From the NCBI GenBank assembly GCA_002372235.1, contig DFJI01000025.1, positions 442 to 45,847 of the forward strand: a stretch of 45,406 bases of DNA. The letters run 5' to 3'. Shown here one piece after another: positions 6,798 to 15,462 of this stretch. A program made the position numbers and the translations under genes. Within the stretch, counting starts at the first letter, position 1, and every line of letters begins with the position of its first letter. The notes under the pieces are model-generated. The model did not search any database. It saw only the letters and a list, made by a program, of their open reading frames with translations, and was not told the DNA's origin. This DNA is from Prevotella sp. UBA3675 (lineage in GTDB: Bacteria > Bacteroidota > Bacteroidia > Bacteroidales > Bacteroidaceae).

Positions 6798-7997
6798 CTA
6801 CTCCACCACCACGCGGGGATGGTACTCAAAGAACTTCTGGTTGCGGCGTAACTGCTCCACGTCGAGGTTGCTCTCCACCGTGCCGCTCCAGTTGGCGCCC
6901 CAGGCCTTGAAGGGCTCGCCCTCGGGCACGATGTAGTTGATGGTGCGAACGCCCGGTGCCAGCGGCTCGTAGACCTTGACGAAGGCTATCCAGTCGCCGC
7001 TGTTGCCGCTTACCCAGAAGAGGTTGCCATTGGGATAGTCCTGCACCTCCTTCAGACGGTACTGTTTGCCGTTGTTGTCGATGAGCAGGTCGTTAGGTCC
7101 CTCGCCAAAGTATTCGCGCGTCCAGTTCTGTTCGCGGGCCACGGCTATGTAGGTGGCGTCGGCCGTGCGCCAGAGGGCCATGGTGTTATGCTTCAGCGGC
7201 CTGATGAGGTGAGCGTCGGTGTATTCGGCCCACGAGCCGCTGTTGTCCTTGTCGTAGTTGCGTGCCTCGCGCACCAGTCGTGGCTTATGGAACTCGGGCG
7301 GCGCATCGTAGGGCGATATCGTGGCGTGATACATATTTGGCCTGTTGATGGAGATGGTCTGGTTGCCGTTCAGCCCCCAGTTGGGTACGCCGTAAATATA
7401 CACGGAGCTGGTCTCGGGGGGCAGCGGCGGGAAGTAGATGCGCAGGTCTACGATGCTGTCCTTCCTGGCGCGGAAGCGGAAATACTGGCCCCAGCTGTCG
7501 GGGTTGGAGCGGCGGGCACGATACTGCACGCCCGTCTCGCTGTCGACGAGGGCGGTCTCGTCGGAGGCGAGCCAGAAGTTGGTGACCACGTCGGCAGGCA
7601 TCTTCAGGTAGCAGTGGAGCACCGTCTCGCCATCCTCTTCTATGAGTTCCCATCCGCAGGGGGCAAGCTCCGATGATGTTTCAAGGGCTTTGGCGAAGGT
7701 GAAGTCTCTTTCAAATCTTCCGGTAGAACTGCTGCTTACCATGGTGACGCTCTTGGCCCACTGGCCGTCGCGCTCCTTCACGTGCCGGTTTTCGGTATTC
7801 TGCCATTTTACGGTGCTCAGTCCCGTCGCCGGGTCGGTCGAAGGCTGGTCGATGGGAATCCAGATGAGGCGGCCTTCATTGAGCATGCCGTGCACCGTAA
7901 TATTCTTTTTCACTACCCAAGACTTTTGTGCCTGTAAGGTGACGACGGTGGCAACCGCCATAAGGGCTGTAATGATTATTCTGCTGTAATGTTTCAT
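6798..7997 (-). CDS. Secreted protein of unknown function, third gene of the sigma operon
   Basis: 399 residues with a signal peptide (MKHYSRIIITALMAVATVVT, cleavage probably after LQAQ). I recognise no catalytic motif. The body is rich in aromatic residues and beta-type sequence (YIYGVPNWGLNGNQTISI, EFHKPRLVREARNYDKDN), consistent with an exported beta-rich domain. Its start overlaps the stop of the anti-sigma-like gene by 4 bases (ATGA), so the two are translationally coupled. This suggests a target or partner of the sigma system. A damaged partial copy, with a 120-bp in-frame deletion, sits at 13490-13616. Confidence 0.75.
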   Translation of the reverse strand: MKHYSRIIITALMAVATVVTLQAQKSWVVKKNITVHGMLNEGRLIWIPIDQPSTDPATGLSTVKWQNTENRHVKERDGQWAKSVTMVSSSSTGRFERDFTFAKALETSSELAPCGWELIEEDGETVLHCYLKMPADVVTNFWLASDETALVDSETGVQYRARRSNPDSWGQYFRFRARKDSIVDLRIYFPPLPPETSSVYIYGVPNWGLNGNQTISINRPNMYHATISPYDAPPEFHKPRLVREARNYDKDNSGSWAEYTDAHLIRPLKHNTMALWRTADATYIAVAREQNWTREYFGEGPNDLLIDNNGKQYRLKEVQDYPNGNLFWVSGNSGDWIAFVKVYEPLAPGVRTINYIVPEGEPFKAWGANWSGTVESNLDVEQLRRNQKFFEYHPRVVVE

Positions 7998-8935
7998 AAT
8001 TCTGTTGTTTGATTGGTATGAGTGGTTCTTTCGCGAAATTCTTGATAAGCCTCTGACGAGACGGAGGCTCCCGTGGGAGCGTGGGTAGCGTAGAGAATGA
8101 TCCTGCCGCCGCCGATGCGCTCGGCCAGCCAGAGGTATCGTCGACTAATCTGCGTGTCCTCAAGGGTGAACAGCAGCTGCTGCTGCGAGATGGTCATCTG
8201 GTAGCCTGGGCTGTCGTAGCTGTAGGAGCAGGCCACCTGTAAGAGGCGGTCGAAGAGCCTCACCTTGTCGTTGTCGGGGAAGACGTAAGCCACGCTGTGT
8301 GTCGCGCTGTCGCTGAGTACTACGGCATTGATGTGGTGATAGGTGGCCAGCTTCTCGACGAACTCGTCCACGCGAGCCGGCGGCTGATAGTCGGACGTAT
8401 CCTTAGTTTCCGTATAGGCCGCGTAGTGCAAGTTAGCGTCGAGCACCTTTACACTGGGGGCGTTTTCTTTCACAGTATCGCTAGGTACCGATTCAGCGGG
8501 GGCGTCTTCCTTCATAGCATCGTTGGGTACCGATTCAGCGGGGGCGTCTTCCTTCGCAGCATCGTTAGGAACCAATACAATGGGGGTGTTTTCCTTCGCA
8601 GCATCAGTGGGAACTGACTCTATGGGGTGGTTTTCCTTCTCGGCGTTGTCGGCAATCAATTCCGTGGGGTGGCTTTCCTGCCGCTGAGTTGCCACGCCCA
8701 CACCGATGAGCAGCAGCACACTGGCGGCGATGCCGACGGCGGCGTAGCGCCATGCCCTGGGAGCGCGGGCGCCCCCGCCCGCCAACGATGAGGTCGCCCG
8801 CGGTCCCTTTTGCGGGCGAGGTCGCCCGCGCTCCGAGAGTCGGCTCATGATGCGCTCCGTCAGCTCGTCGGGGTTGTCGAGGCGGGGTTGCTGTGCCTGT
8901 TGCAGCCGGTTGAGTATGTCGTCAGTCTTATTCAT
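7994..8935 (-). CDS. Membrane-anchored anti-sigma-like protein
   Basis: 313 residues, placed directly after an ECF sigma gene with an 8-base overlap, the usual anti-sigma position. Order: a cytoplasmic N-terminal stretch (1-33) ending in an in-frame REP-like insertion (34-59), one membrane segment at about 62-82 (WRYAAVGIAASVLLLIGVGVA), a 14-residue tandem repeat region at about 87-165 (units like EDAPAESVPNDAMK), and a periplasmic domain at about 180-275 (VDEFVEKLATYHHINAVVLS) that weakly resembles the STN/DUF4974 region of FecR proteins. No zinc-binding HxxxCxxC motif is seen. Role inferred from context and topology. Confidence 0.7.
   Translation of the reverse strand: MNKTDDILNRLQQAQQPRLDNPDELTERIMSRLSERGRPRPQKGPRATSSLAGGGARAPRAWRYAAVGIAASVLLLIGVGVATQRQESHPTELIADNAEKENHPIESVPTDAAKENTPIVLVPNDAAKEDAPAESVPNDAMKEDAPAESVPSDTVKENAPSVKVLDANLHYAAYTETKDTSDYQPPARVDEFVEKLATYHHINAVVLSDSATHSVAYVFPDNDKVRLFDRLLQVACSYSYDSPGYQMTISQQQLLFTLEDTQISRRYLWLAERIGGGRIILYATHAPTGASVSSEAYQEFRERTTHTNQTTEL
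8440..8678 (-). repeat. 42-bp (14-residue) coding tandem repeat
   Basis: About five full units and a partial one encode E(N/D)xPxxxVPxDAxK: ENHPIESVPTDAAK, ENTPIVLVPNDAAK, EDAPAESVPNDAMK, EDAPAESVPSDTVK. They form a charged, proline-containing spacer just outside the membrane segment. Unit length is a multiple of three, so copy number changes keep the frame. Confidence 0.85.
8760..8834. repeat. REP-like palindromic element inside the anti-sigma gene
   Basis: 75 bp bounded by the perfect inverted repeat GGAGCGCGGGCG (8760-8771) / CGCCCGCGCTCC (8823-8834), with two more GCGGGCG words inside. It is far more GC-rich than its surroundings, and its length is 25 codons, so the frame survives. It is translated as a stretch rich in Arg, Pro, Gly and Ala before the membrane segment. 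Confidence 0.75.
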
Positions 8936-9479
8936 ATCCTAATTCTTTCAGTCGTTTGCGTATCGTTTGTCGGGCCACGTAGAGGTTGCTCTTCACTTGG
9001 CGGGCATCCAAGCCTGTAATCTGCTCCACCTCCGACGATGGCAGGCCCTCTAACTGGCAGAGCGTGAAGACGAGCCGCTGCTTCGCGCTCAGTCCCTCGG
9101 CCAAGAGCCGCACTATCGATGCCCATTCGCGGTTCTCCAGCGTCCGGTAGCTGTCGGCATCGGCAGCAAAGCGGTGCAGCGCCTGCTCGTCTAACGGCAG
9201 AGAGTTGACAGTTCGCATCTGCTTCAGCCGGTTCAGGCAAAGCCGGGTGGCTATGGTGTAGAGCCATGTGGAGAACGGCCGTTGCAGGTCGTAGGCATCA
9301 AGCTTCTGCCACACGCAGATGAAGGTCTCTTGAACCACGTCCTTGGCCTCTTCCTCGTCGGCCAGCATTTTCAGTGCCACAGAAAAGATGCGCTGCTGAT
9401 AGGTAGTCACTACCCATCGGAATGATTCTCTGTCGCCGTCCTTGCAGCGTGCCAGTATCTGGTTCTCTTCAGTTGTCAT
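8928..9479 (-). CDS. ECF-type RNA polymerase sigma factor
   Basis: 183 residues, typical for an extracytoplasmic-function sigma factor. Region 2 spans about residues 20-90 (YQQRIFSVALKMLADEEEAK, DVVQETFICVWQKL, FSTWLYTIATRLCLNRL) and region 4 about 125-180 (LSAKQRLVFTLCQLEGLPSS, EVEQITGLDARQVKSNLYVA). It is the first gene of a three-gene minus-strand unit with the membrane anti-sigma-like and secreted proteins, overlapping the next gene by 8 bases. Activation by an envelope signal through the membrane protein is inferred from gene order. Confidence 0.92.
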   Translation of the reverse strand: MTTEENQILARCKDGDRESFRWVVTTYQQRIFSVALKMLADEEEAKDVVQETFICVWQKLDAYDLQRPFSTWLYTIATRLCLNRLKQMRTVNSLPLDEQALHRFAADADSYRTLENREWASIVRLLAEGLSAKQRLVFTLCQLEGLPSSEVEQITGLDARQVKSNLYVARQTIRKRLKELGYE

Positions 9480-9580
9480 CTGTTTGCTTGTCTATCTATA
9501 ATACAACTGAAAAGGATAAAAGTCAAATTGTTCAAGCCATTTTTTTTGCATCCAGGCTCCAGTGCCTACCCGCCACCTTT

Positions 9581-10876
9581 CTATTCTATGTTCAGCGCCT
9601 TCCTAATGAGGGGCTCCAATTCCGCGGCATCGGTAGAGGTGGAGAGAATGGTGCCGTCGCGGTCGATGAGGTACATGGCACCGCCGGCATTGTCGGCTCC
9701 GTTCTTGCGCCACACATGGTTCTCGTCGTTCAGTTCCAGCAGGCTCGGCCAGGGGTAGCCGTCTTTCTTCGCTGCATTTTCCATCGCTTGGCGGTTACGC
9801 TCACGGGCGATGGCAACGACGGTGAAGCCCTTGTCCTTATACTTCTCATAGACGGGAATCATGGCGATGCTGTGCCGGCGGCAGGGGCCGCACCACGATG
9901 CCCAAAGATCGATGAGGGCTACCTTGCCTTTCGTGAGGGTGGAAATAGGCACGAGCTGGCCGTCTGTGTTGCGCACCATGTAGTCGATGTAGGGTTTGCC
10001 TGGCTGCAGGCGGTAGGCCGCTTCGGCGGTGGCAATCTGCTCGTGGACGGGGTGGCCGGGATAGTAATTGGCGAGTTTGTCGTGATAGAGCGTCAGGTAA
10101 GGCTCAAACTTCGACTTGTCGAAGTTCACATAGCTGTCAGCATGCTTGAGCGTCTGGATGGCATCGCGCACGTCGTAGAGCGTCCAAAGCATGGGGTGCT
10201 CTGCGTCGTAGGCGAAGCGGAAGGGTACCAAGCCAGCGGTGATGCTGTCGCGCCGCTGTTTCAGCTGCAAACCTTGTGCCGTATATTGCTCACGCTCATT
10301 CCGCATGTAATGGTTTACGACCTGACGGACAGAGTCAACGTATGCCTTTGGCAGGCTGTCCACATTCATGATCCGTGCCTTGGCAATGGTGGAAATGAAG
10401 TCCGCCTTGTAGAACTCTGCCCTGCGGTCAGGGTCTTCCATCTGATTGTCGATTTCATCAATGGGGTTCCAGAAGCGCACGTCCTCAATGCTGTCCTTCA
10501 CCGCATGCTTGCGCCCCTCCTCGCCGCTGCTGACGATACGCGCCCGCTTGTCTTCATACATCGTGATGTTCACGGTGCAGTTCTCGGCTAAGAACTCGCC
10601 TTGGAACCAGCTGCCTCTCTCATATTGTTTCAGAAAGAACACCACATAGAGCCGTGGGAAGTCGGTCTCGATGTCGTAGGCGAAGTGTCCGTCCTTGGCT
10701 TTCACGTGAAAGCGCGGCTCGTCCACCACGCGCAGGTCAGTACCAGCCTCACAGATGATGATTTCGTCGCCCCACGCGTCGGTCTCCAATGTTCCTTCGA
10801 CGTGGCATTTGATTTGCCCCTGCCCCGCCACTGTGACGAGAGCAAGCAGGATGGTGATGATTACTTTCTTGTTCAT
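9581..10876 (-). CDS. TlpA-like secreted thioredoxin protein (431 aa)
   Basis: Exported thiol-disulfide protein. A signal peptide (MNKKVIITILLALVTVAG) is followed by a long N-terminal region without recognised motifs (about 25-290, partly beta-rich and partly helical) and a C-terminal thioredoxin/AhpC-TlpA domain with the active site WASWCGPC near residues 325-332 and the cis-Pro region GGAMYLIDRDG. This layout is common among Bacteroidota TlpA-like proteins. It lies 21 bases downstream of the 796-residue paralogue, probably in one transcript. The same signal-peptide sequence is present as debris at 6459-6520. Confidence 0.85.
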   Translation of the reverse strand: MNKKVIITILLALVTVAGQGQIKCHVEGTLETDAWGDEIIICEAGTDLRVVDEPRFHVKAKDGHFAYDIETDFPRLYVVFFLKQYERGSWFQGEFLAENCTVNITMYEDKRARIVSSGEEGRKHAVKDSIEDVRFWNPIDEIDNQMEDPDRRAEFYKADFISTIAKARIMNVDSLPKAYVDSVRQVVNHYMRNEREQYTAQGLQLKQRRDSITAGLVPFRFAYDAEHPMLWTLYDVRDAIQTLKHADSYVNFDKSKFEPYLTLYHDKLANYYPGHPVHEQIATAEAAYRLQPGKPYIDYMVRNTDGQLVPISTLTKGKVALIDLWASWCGPCRRHSIAMIPVYEKYKDKGFTVVAIARERNRQAMENAAKKDGYPWPSLLELNDENHVWRKNGADNAGGAMYLIDRDGTILSTSTDAAELEPLIRKALNIE

Positions 10877-10897
10877 TTGATTCTATTTCATTTCCAC

Positions 10898-13288
10898 TTA
10901 TTCTTCCAGCATATCAAGTTTCTTCTTGAACTCGGTCAGTTTTTCGTCGTCGAGCCAGTTGAGGTGATGCATACGTCCTTGCTTGTCGAAAAGACGGTAG
11001 GTGGGGTAGCCTGTCAGTCCGACGTACTGCTCAACGGCATGCTGCTGGTCGGCGGGCAGGTTGTAGTGAACACAGTTGGACTGCGTGAGATCATACTCTG
11101 CAATGACATTCTTCCACGACTTTTCGGGCGAACGGTTGGCTAAGTAGAGATACACAATGTCGTACCCCTCAAGTTCGGCCTTGAGCTTGTGCGACTCGCT
11201 CAACTTGCGCTTGCACGGGACACACCACGTACCCCAGATGTCAAGATACACTATCTTGCCCCGATAGGGTTCGATGATTTTGTCGAGGATAGCCTTGCCG
11301 TCGGTCAGTTCCTCTACATCCGTTGACGAATGAATCACCGCATTCACGGCTGCTTCCTTTTTCTTCATCAATTGCTTGTAGTAGTCGTTCTTCTTGGTGA
11401 TAACATTCCTGAAATAAGGCTCCTTGATCAGTGCAATGTAAGGCTCCACGTCCTCGGGGAGTGCGCACCTTTCGCGGTCGATGTACTCGTTGAGTATCTG
11501 CGCATGGTAGATGCTGCCCACGAGCGGATCGGTGCAAAGCGAGTCGATGATGGCATTGGCAACGCCCTGCTCACCGCCCACACAGAGCGTGTTCGCTGCC
11601 CTCAGATAGTCTTCGCTTTCTTGAATCGTGGTGATGATGTTTTCTGCCTCCGCGTATTTCGCCTGCACCGCCGCCACGGAATCGTTGAGCGCCTTGCGGT
11701 CTTTTATCTCCGAATAGAGGGTGAAGATTTCCCTGTTCATCTTCTCCATCTGGCTGATGGCCTGATGCTCCTTGTCGTTCAGGCGGAGCATTCCCCTCTG
11801 CTCAAGCCAGGGCAGGATGGCAGGCCGTCTCCACAGCACATTGATTCGAGGGTCGCCCCAAGTGTAGCACTCACGCTTGTATCTCAACATCGACGACACG
11901 CCGTTAATGAGATTAACAGGCATCGATGTGTCAACGGCAGAGTGCTGCTCCACCCACTCCATCACGTCGGCAGGCAACAAGCGGGTATAGGTGTTGTAGT
12001 GCATCATTAGTAGTTGGGAGCAGATGTCGATGCGCCGGCTCTCGTGGATATAGTCACGAAAGCGCTTACTCAGGTTGGGGCGCTGAGCCAGGAAGTCCTT
12101 GGTCTTAGCTAAGCATCGCTCATAGCTGTGTATCCACTGCTGAGCCATGACCCTTACGGAATCGTCGCTCACAGGGTTGTCGATAAAACCGACATAGTCC
12201 ATGCCTGGACTTTTCGCTTGCAATTCGTTTTGCAGTCGGGCGTCATTGCCCATAAAGAGCGTCTGCGACGACTTGAAGTCTTTCAGCATGAAATATTTCT
12301 CGCCTGGCATCAGTACAACACCGACACCATCAACCGTCTTGTTCTCTCTGGTTCGTATATGCAGCGATGCCCCCTGCGTGCCAACCAGCGGCACACTCAA
12401 CTCGAACCGACCGAGAGAGTCAACGGGGGTAGAGACGTGTGCATAGTTGTCGGTGGCAATGTTGCCGTATGTAGCCTCGATGGTCAAACTGTTTTGCAGC
12501 ATCTCCTTGGGGTACCTCAGCCATCCGCTCACGATGGCGTTGCCCTCTCTCAGTTCGGTGCTGAAAGCGGTGCTGTCGTCCACAGGATAGTCGCTGATGG
12601 CATCGGTGGTAATGGCAGAGAGCGCCTGCCTCTTACCGCCGATATTGAATATGCGCTTGCCGTCTTTCTCCTTGCCGATAGAGACGGACATCTTTTCATT
12701 TCCCGAAGATAGCACCATCTTCTTGTCTGACTTCCTTTCATACTTCCACACCTTATTATTATATACGGCATTGTCATTGAAGAGACTGATAACCCACGCA
12801 CCCGTCTCCGCGTTGCGCCAACTGCTGCCATAGAGCGATGCCTGCTCCTTGTAGGCAGGGTCGGTGATGTCCCATATCTTAAAGAAGTTGCGGGCATAAC
12901 CTTCTACAAGGTCGAACTGCCTGATGCCTTGAGGCAACGGCTGGAAGTGGAGTGCCACGTCGGTCTTGCCTGATTCTGAAATGGCTATATACTTGTCAAG
13001 CGCGAGGTCTGTCTCGCCGTCGCGTGTCTTCTTCGCACTGGTGATGGTGTACGACTGGCCGTCCTCCGTCTTGAGCGCAGTGCCTTTTCCGAAGGAGAAC
13101 TTAGCATGAGGGCGGTTCCTGACGGTGATGTGCAGCACCGTCTCGTCAGGCCGGAACTCCACCTCATTGACATCAAACTGGAAACCGTGTGGTTCGTTAC
13201 GATAGCCTGGATTGGTCCATACTTTCTGTGCCCAACCGCTGACAGTGGTGAGCAAGAGCAGGAGGGTGATGATGGTTTTCTTGTTCAT
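10898..13288 (-). CDS. TlpA-like secreted thioredoxin protein (796 aa)
   Basis: Starts with a signal peptide (MNKKTIITLLLLLTTVSGWA). The N-terminal 350 residues are beta-rich (FRPDETVLHITVRNRP; YNNKVWKYERKSDKK), the middle is helical (about 380-640), and the end is a thioredoxin domain with WGTWCVPC near 683-690 and the cis-Pro region TGYPTYRLFDKQGR. The CVPC active site differs from the CGPC of the neighbour, which may shift redox potential or substrate. The two genes look like divergent tandem paralogues. Substrates are unknown. Its 3' end is duplicated as debris at 6537-6623. Confidence 0.85.
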   Translation of the reverse strand: MNKKTIITLLLLLTTVSGWAQKVWTNPGYRNEPHGFQFDVNEVEFRPDETVLHITVRNRPHAKFSFGKGTALKTEDGQSYTITSAKKTRDGETDLALDKYIAISESGKTDVALHFQPLPQGIRQFDLVEGYARNFFKIWDITDPAYKEQASLYGSSWRNAETGAWVISLFNDNAVYNNKVWKYERKSDKKMVLSSGNEKMSVSIGKEKDGKRIFNIGGKRQALSAITTDAISDYPVDDSTAFSTELREGNAIVSGWLRYPKEMLQNSLTIEATYGNIATDNYAHVSTPVDSLGRFELSVPLVGTQGASLHIRTRENKTVDGVGVVLMPGEKYFMLKDFKSSQTLFMGNDARLQNELQAKSPGMDYVGFIDNPVSDDSVRVMAQQWIHSYERCLAKTKDFLAQRPNLSKRFRDYIHESRRIDICSQLLMMHYNTYTRLLPADVMEWVEQHSAVDTSMPVNLINGVSSMLRYKRECYTWGDPRINVLWRRPAILPWLEQRGMLRLNDKEHQAISQMEKMNREIFTLYSEIKDRKALNDSVAAVQAKYAEAENIITTIQESEDYLRAANTLCVGGEQGVANAIIDSLCTDPLVGSIYHAQILNEYIDRERCALPEDVEPYIALIKEPYFRNVITKKNDYYKQLMKKKEAAVNAVIHSSTDVEELTDGKAILDKIIEPYRGKIVYLDIWGTWCVPCKRKLSESHKLKAELEGYDIVYLYLANRSPEKSWKNVIAEYDLTQSNCVHYNLPADQQHAVEQYVGLTGYPTYRLFDKQGRMHHLNWLDDEKLTEFKKKLDMLEE

Positions 13289-13377
13289 GAACCTTCATTA
13301 TTTATTCATTTTACTTATTTGTTTACGCTTACACTTACATTCCCCTGAATACCGTCCGCAGTCCCGGAGTGTGCTGT

Positions 13378-13498
13378 AAAGTTAGGCATTTCCAAAGTGA
13401 ATGTAACAGAATCTTACAGACATTTATAGTTCTTTTGCTATTTTTCTCAGTTCTGTTCATCTTTCACTATAATACAGGAGGACACTTCGCAGCGGCCT
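13378..13498. repeat. 121-bp direct repeat, right copy
   Basis: Same element as 6620-6740 (119 of 121). Here the last nine bases CAGCGGCCT are shared with an internal piece of the secreted-protein gene, which marks the recombination joint. Confidence 0.9.
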
Positions 13499-13616
13499 GA
13501 TGAGGTGGGCGTCGGTGTATTCGGCCCACGAGCCGCTGTTGTCCTTGTTGTAGTTGCGTGCCTCACGCACCAATCGTGGCTTATGGAACTCGGGGGGCAG
13601 CGGCGGGAAGTAGATG
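13490..13616 (-). pseudogene. Internally deleted fragment of the secreted sigma-operon gene
   Basis: 127 bases aligning to 7194-7440 with exactly 120 bp missing between two CTCGGG words (7293 and 7413). The peptide therefore reads YFPPLPPEFHKPRLVREARN, skipping 40 residues of the intact protein. The left edge fuses to the 121-bp repeat through CAGCGGCCT. After GAAGTAGATG the match ends. The next bases (13628-13660) loosely resemble the region upstream of the sigma gene at 9495-9530. Confidence 0.85.
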
Positions 13617-13682
13617 TAGGGCCTTCTATTATGATATACAACTAAAACGGGCAAAAGTCGAAAAGAAGAGCCGTCGTTTTTT

Positions 13683-13898
13683 CTAATCCACCTTCAGTTT
13701 CTCCTTGCCCTTGTACTTCGTCATGTCGCTGACCACGACCTGCTCGCCCTGCTCCAGACCGCTGATGACTTCGATGTAGTCGTAGTTGCACTCGCCGAGG
13801 CGGACCTGGCGGGGGCGGAGGAGATTCTCTTCTAATATAAATAAGGTGTAGTCGCCGGGACCGCTGTAGAACGAGCCGTTGCGGATGCGTCCTCCAGT
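13683..13898 (-). pseudogene. C-terminal tail of an efflux periplasmic adaptor
   Basis: About 72 codons ending in TAG at 13683-13685. The frame reads GRIRNGSFYSGPGDYTLFIL, RQVRLGECNYDYIEVISGLE, QGEQVVVSDMTKYKGKEKLK, the characteristic C-terminal beta-barrel and membrane-proximal end of HlyD/MacA-type membrane-fusion proteins. An in-frame TGA sits just upstream of the matching part, and the rest of the gene (usually 350-420 residues) is missing. No ABC or RND partner is nearby. Confidence 0.75.
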
Positions 13899-13961
13899 AT
13901 GTCACTGTCTGCGCCCAGATATCGCAAAGATGACAACAGACTGGAGCCGATGTCCTCCCCC

Positions 13962-15419
13962 TTAGTTCTCCTTCCAGAACGCACGGGTGAAGAGCACGAG
14001 CACGGTCATGATTTCCAGACGGCCCACCAGCATGAGGAAGGAGCAGAGCCACTTGAGCGAGTCGCTCAGGTCGGCCCACGACATGACGGGACCGATGTTG
14101 GTGTCGAGCCCGGCTCCCGTGTTGCTCACCAGACTCAGGGCAATGGTGAGCGAATTGGTGATGTCAATGCCTGATATGCTCATGACGGCGGTGATGCCCA
14201 GCAGCATGACCACATAGAGCGTGAAGACGGCCAACAGCGACACCAGCCGCGACTGCGGGACGCTCTGTCCGTTGATTTTCACCGGCAGCACGGCACTGGG
14301 ATGCAGAATGTGGCGAATCTCTCCCTGCAGCACCTTGAACAGCATGAGCAGACGGATGCACTTGAAGCCGCCCGTGGTCGATCCAGCACAGGCCCCGACA
14401 AACATCAGGAAGCCCAGGATGATCCACGTGAGGTGGGGCCACATGCCGGCATTGTCGTTGGAGAGGCCGGTGGTGGTGATGAACGACACCACCTGGAAGA
14501 GGGCCGAGCGGAAGGCCGGCTCGTAATGGTAGTGCAAACGGCTGACCAGCATATACATGATGACGAGCGTGGCACCCACGATCAGCGCCACGTAGAGCTG
14601 AAACTCGGAATTGCGCAGCACCGAACCTATCTTCAGCCGGAACATCGACATATATAATAAGGTGAAGTTGATGCCGGCAAGAAACTGGAACAAGATGGCC
14701 AGATACTCGATGGTGACGGAATTGAAGAACACGGTCGATCCGTTGTGGGTGGAGAAGCCGCCCGTGGCAGTGGTGGTCATCGAGTAGTTCAGCGCATCGA
14801 ACCAGTCCATGCCTGCCGCCCAGAACGACAGTGCGCAGGCAATGGTGAGCATCAGGTAGATAGACCATATCCACTTGGCCGTGGTGCTCAGTCGGGGGTG
14901 CATCTTCGAGCGCATGGGGCCTGTGGCCTCAGCCGCGAACACCTTCACGCTACCGCCTACGAGCGAGGGCAGCAGTGCTATGGTGAAGAACACGATTCCC
15001 AAGCCGCCCACCCACTGCATGAGCGAGCGCCAGAACAGGATGCCGTGGGGCAGCCGTTCCACATCGTCGATCGTGGTCACGCCCGTGGTGGTGAAGCCCG
15101 ACATGGTCTCGAAGAAGGCTTCTGAGAGATTGGTCAGCGAACCGTGGATCAGGAAGGGCAGCATGCCGAACACGCTGAACACCAGCCACGTGGCCGCCAC
15201 CACCACGTAGGCATCGCGGCGCGAGAGCGAGTTCTCAGCCGAGCGCCCGAAGAAGAGGAAGAGGAAGCCGCTCCCGAAGGTGAGTGCCGACGACATCATG
15301 AAGGCCAGCACGTCGTCTTCTTCAAAGATGAACGACATGACGAGGCACCACAGCATGAAGAATGCTTCAAGACAAAGCAGTGAGCCAATGATTTTCGATA
15401 TGATGTGCCAGTTGATCAA
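13962..15419 (-). CDS. trkH: Trk potassium uptake channel TrkH
   Basis: Membrane subunit of the Trk/Ktr K+ uptake system. 485 residues, about ten hydrophobic segments, and the four pore loops of the family: SGFTTTGVTT, TATGGFST, TTTGLSND and SNTGAGLD, with the filter Gly in each. It follows trkA with 43 bases between, the last gene of a minus-strand run. Regulation is by TrkA (NAD-binding) from the neighbouring gene. No terminator is evident; only debris follows. Confidence 0.95.
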   Translation of the reverse strand: MINWHIISKIIGSLLCLEAFFMLWCLVMSFIFEEDDVLAFMMSSALTFGSGFLFLFFGRSAENSLSRRDAYVVVAATWLVFSVFGMLPFLIHGSLTNLSEAFFETMSGFTTTGVTTIDDVERLPHGILFWRSLMQWVGGLGIVFFTIALLPSLVGGSVKVFAAEATGPMRSKMHPRLSTTAKWIWSIYLMLTIACALSFWAAGMDWFDALNYSMTTTATGGFSTHNGSTVFFNSVTIEYLAILFQFLAGINFTLLYMSMFRLKIGSVLRNSEFQLYVALIVGATLVIMYMLVSRLHYHYEPAFRSALFQVVSFITTTGLSNDNAGMWPHLTWIILGFLMFVGACAGSTTGGFKCIRLLMLFKVLQGEIRHILHPSAVLPVKINGQSVPQSRLVSLLAVFTLYVVMLLGITAVMSISGIDITNSLTIALSLVSNTGAGLDTNIGPVMSWADLSDSLKWLCSFLMLVGRLEIMTVLVLFTRAFWKEN

Positions 15420-15462
15420 TTCTAAAAAACGATGAAAAAAAAGTATCAGGAACTGCGGATTA

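Noticed and set aside
9422..10591. 389-codon plus-strand frame opposite the sigma and TlpA-like genes
   Set aside because: It spans two well-supported minus-strand genes and their gap, with no recognisable domain; a reading-frame shadow.
13642..14079. 145-codon minus-strand frame over the trkH end and adaptor remnant
   Set aside because: Another frame of the same strand gives the clear adaptor C terminus, and the right half is a shadow of trkH.
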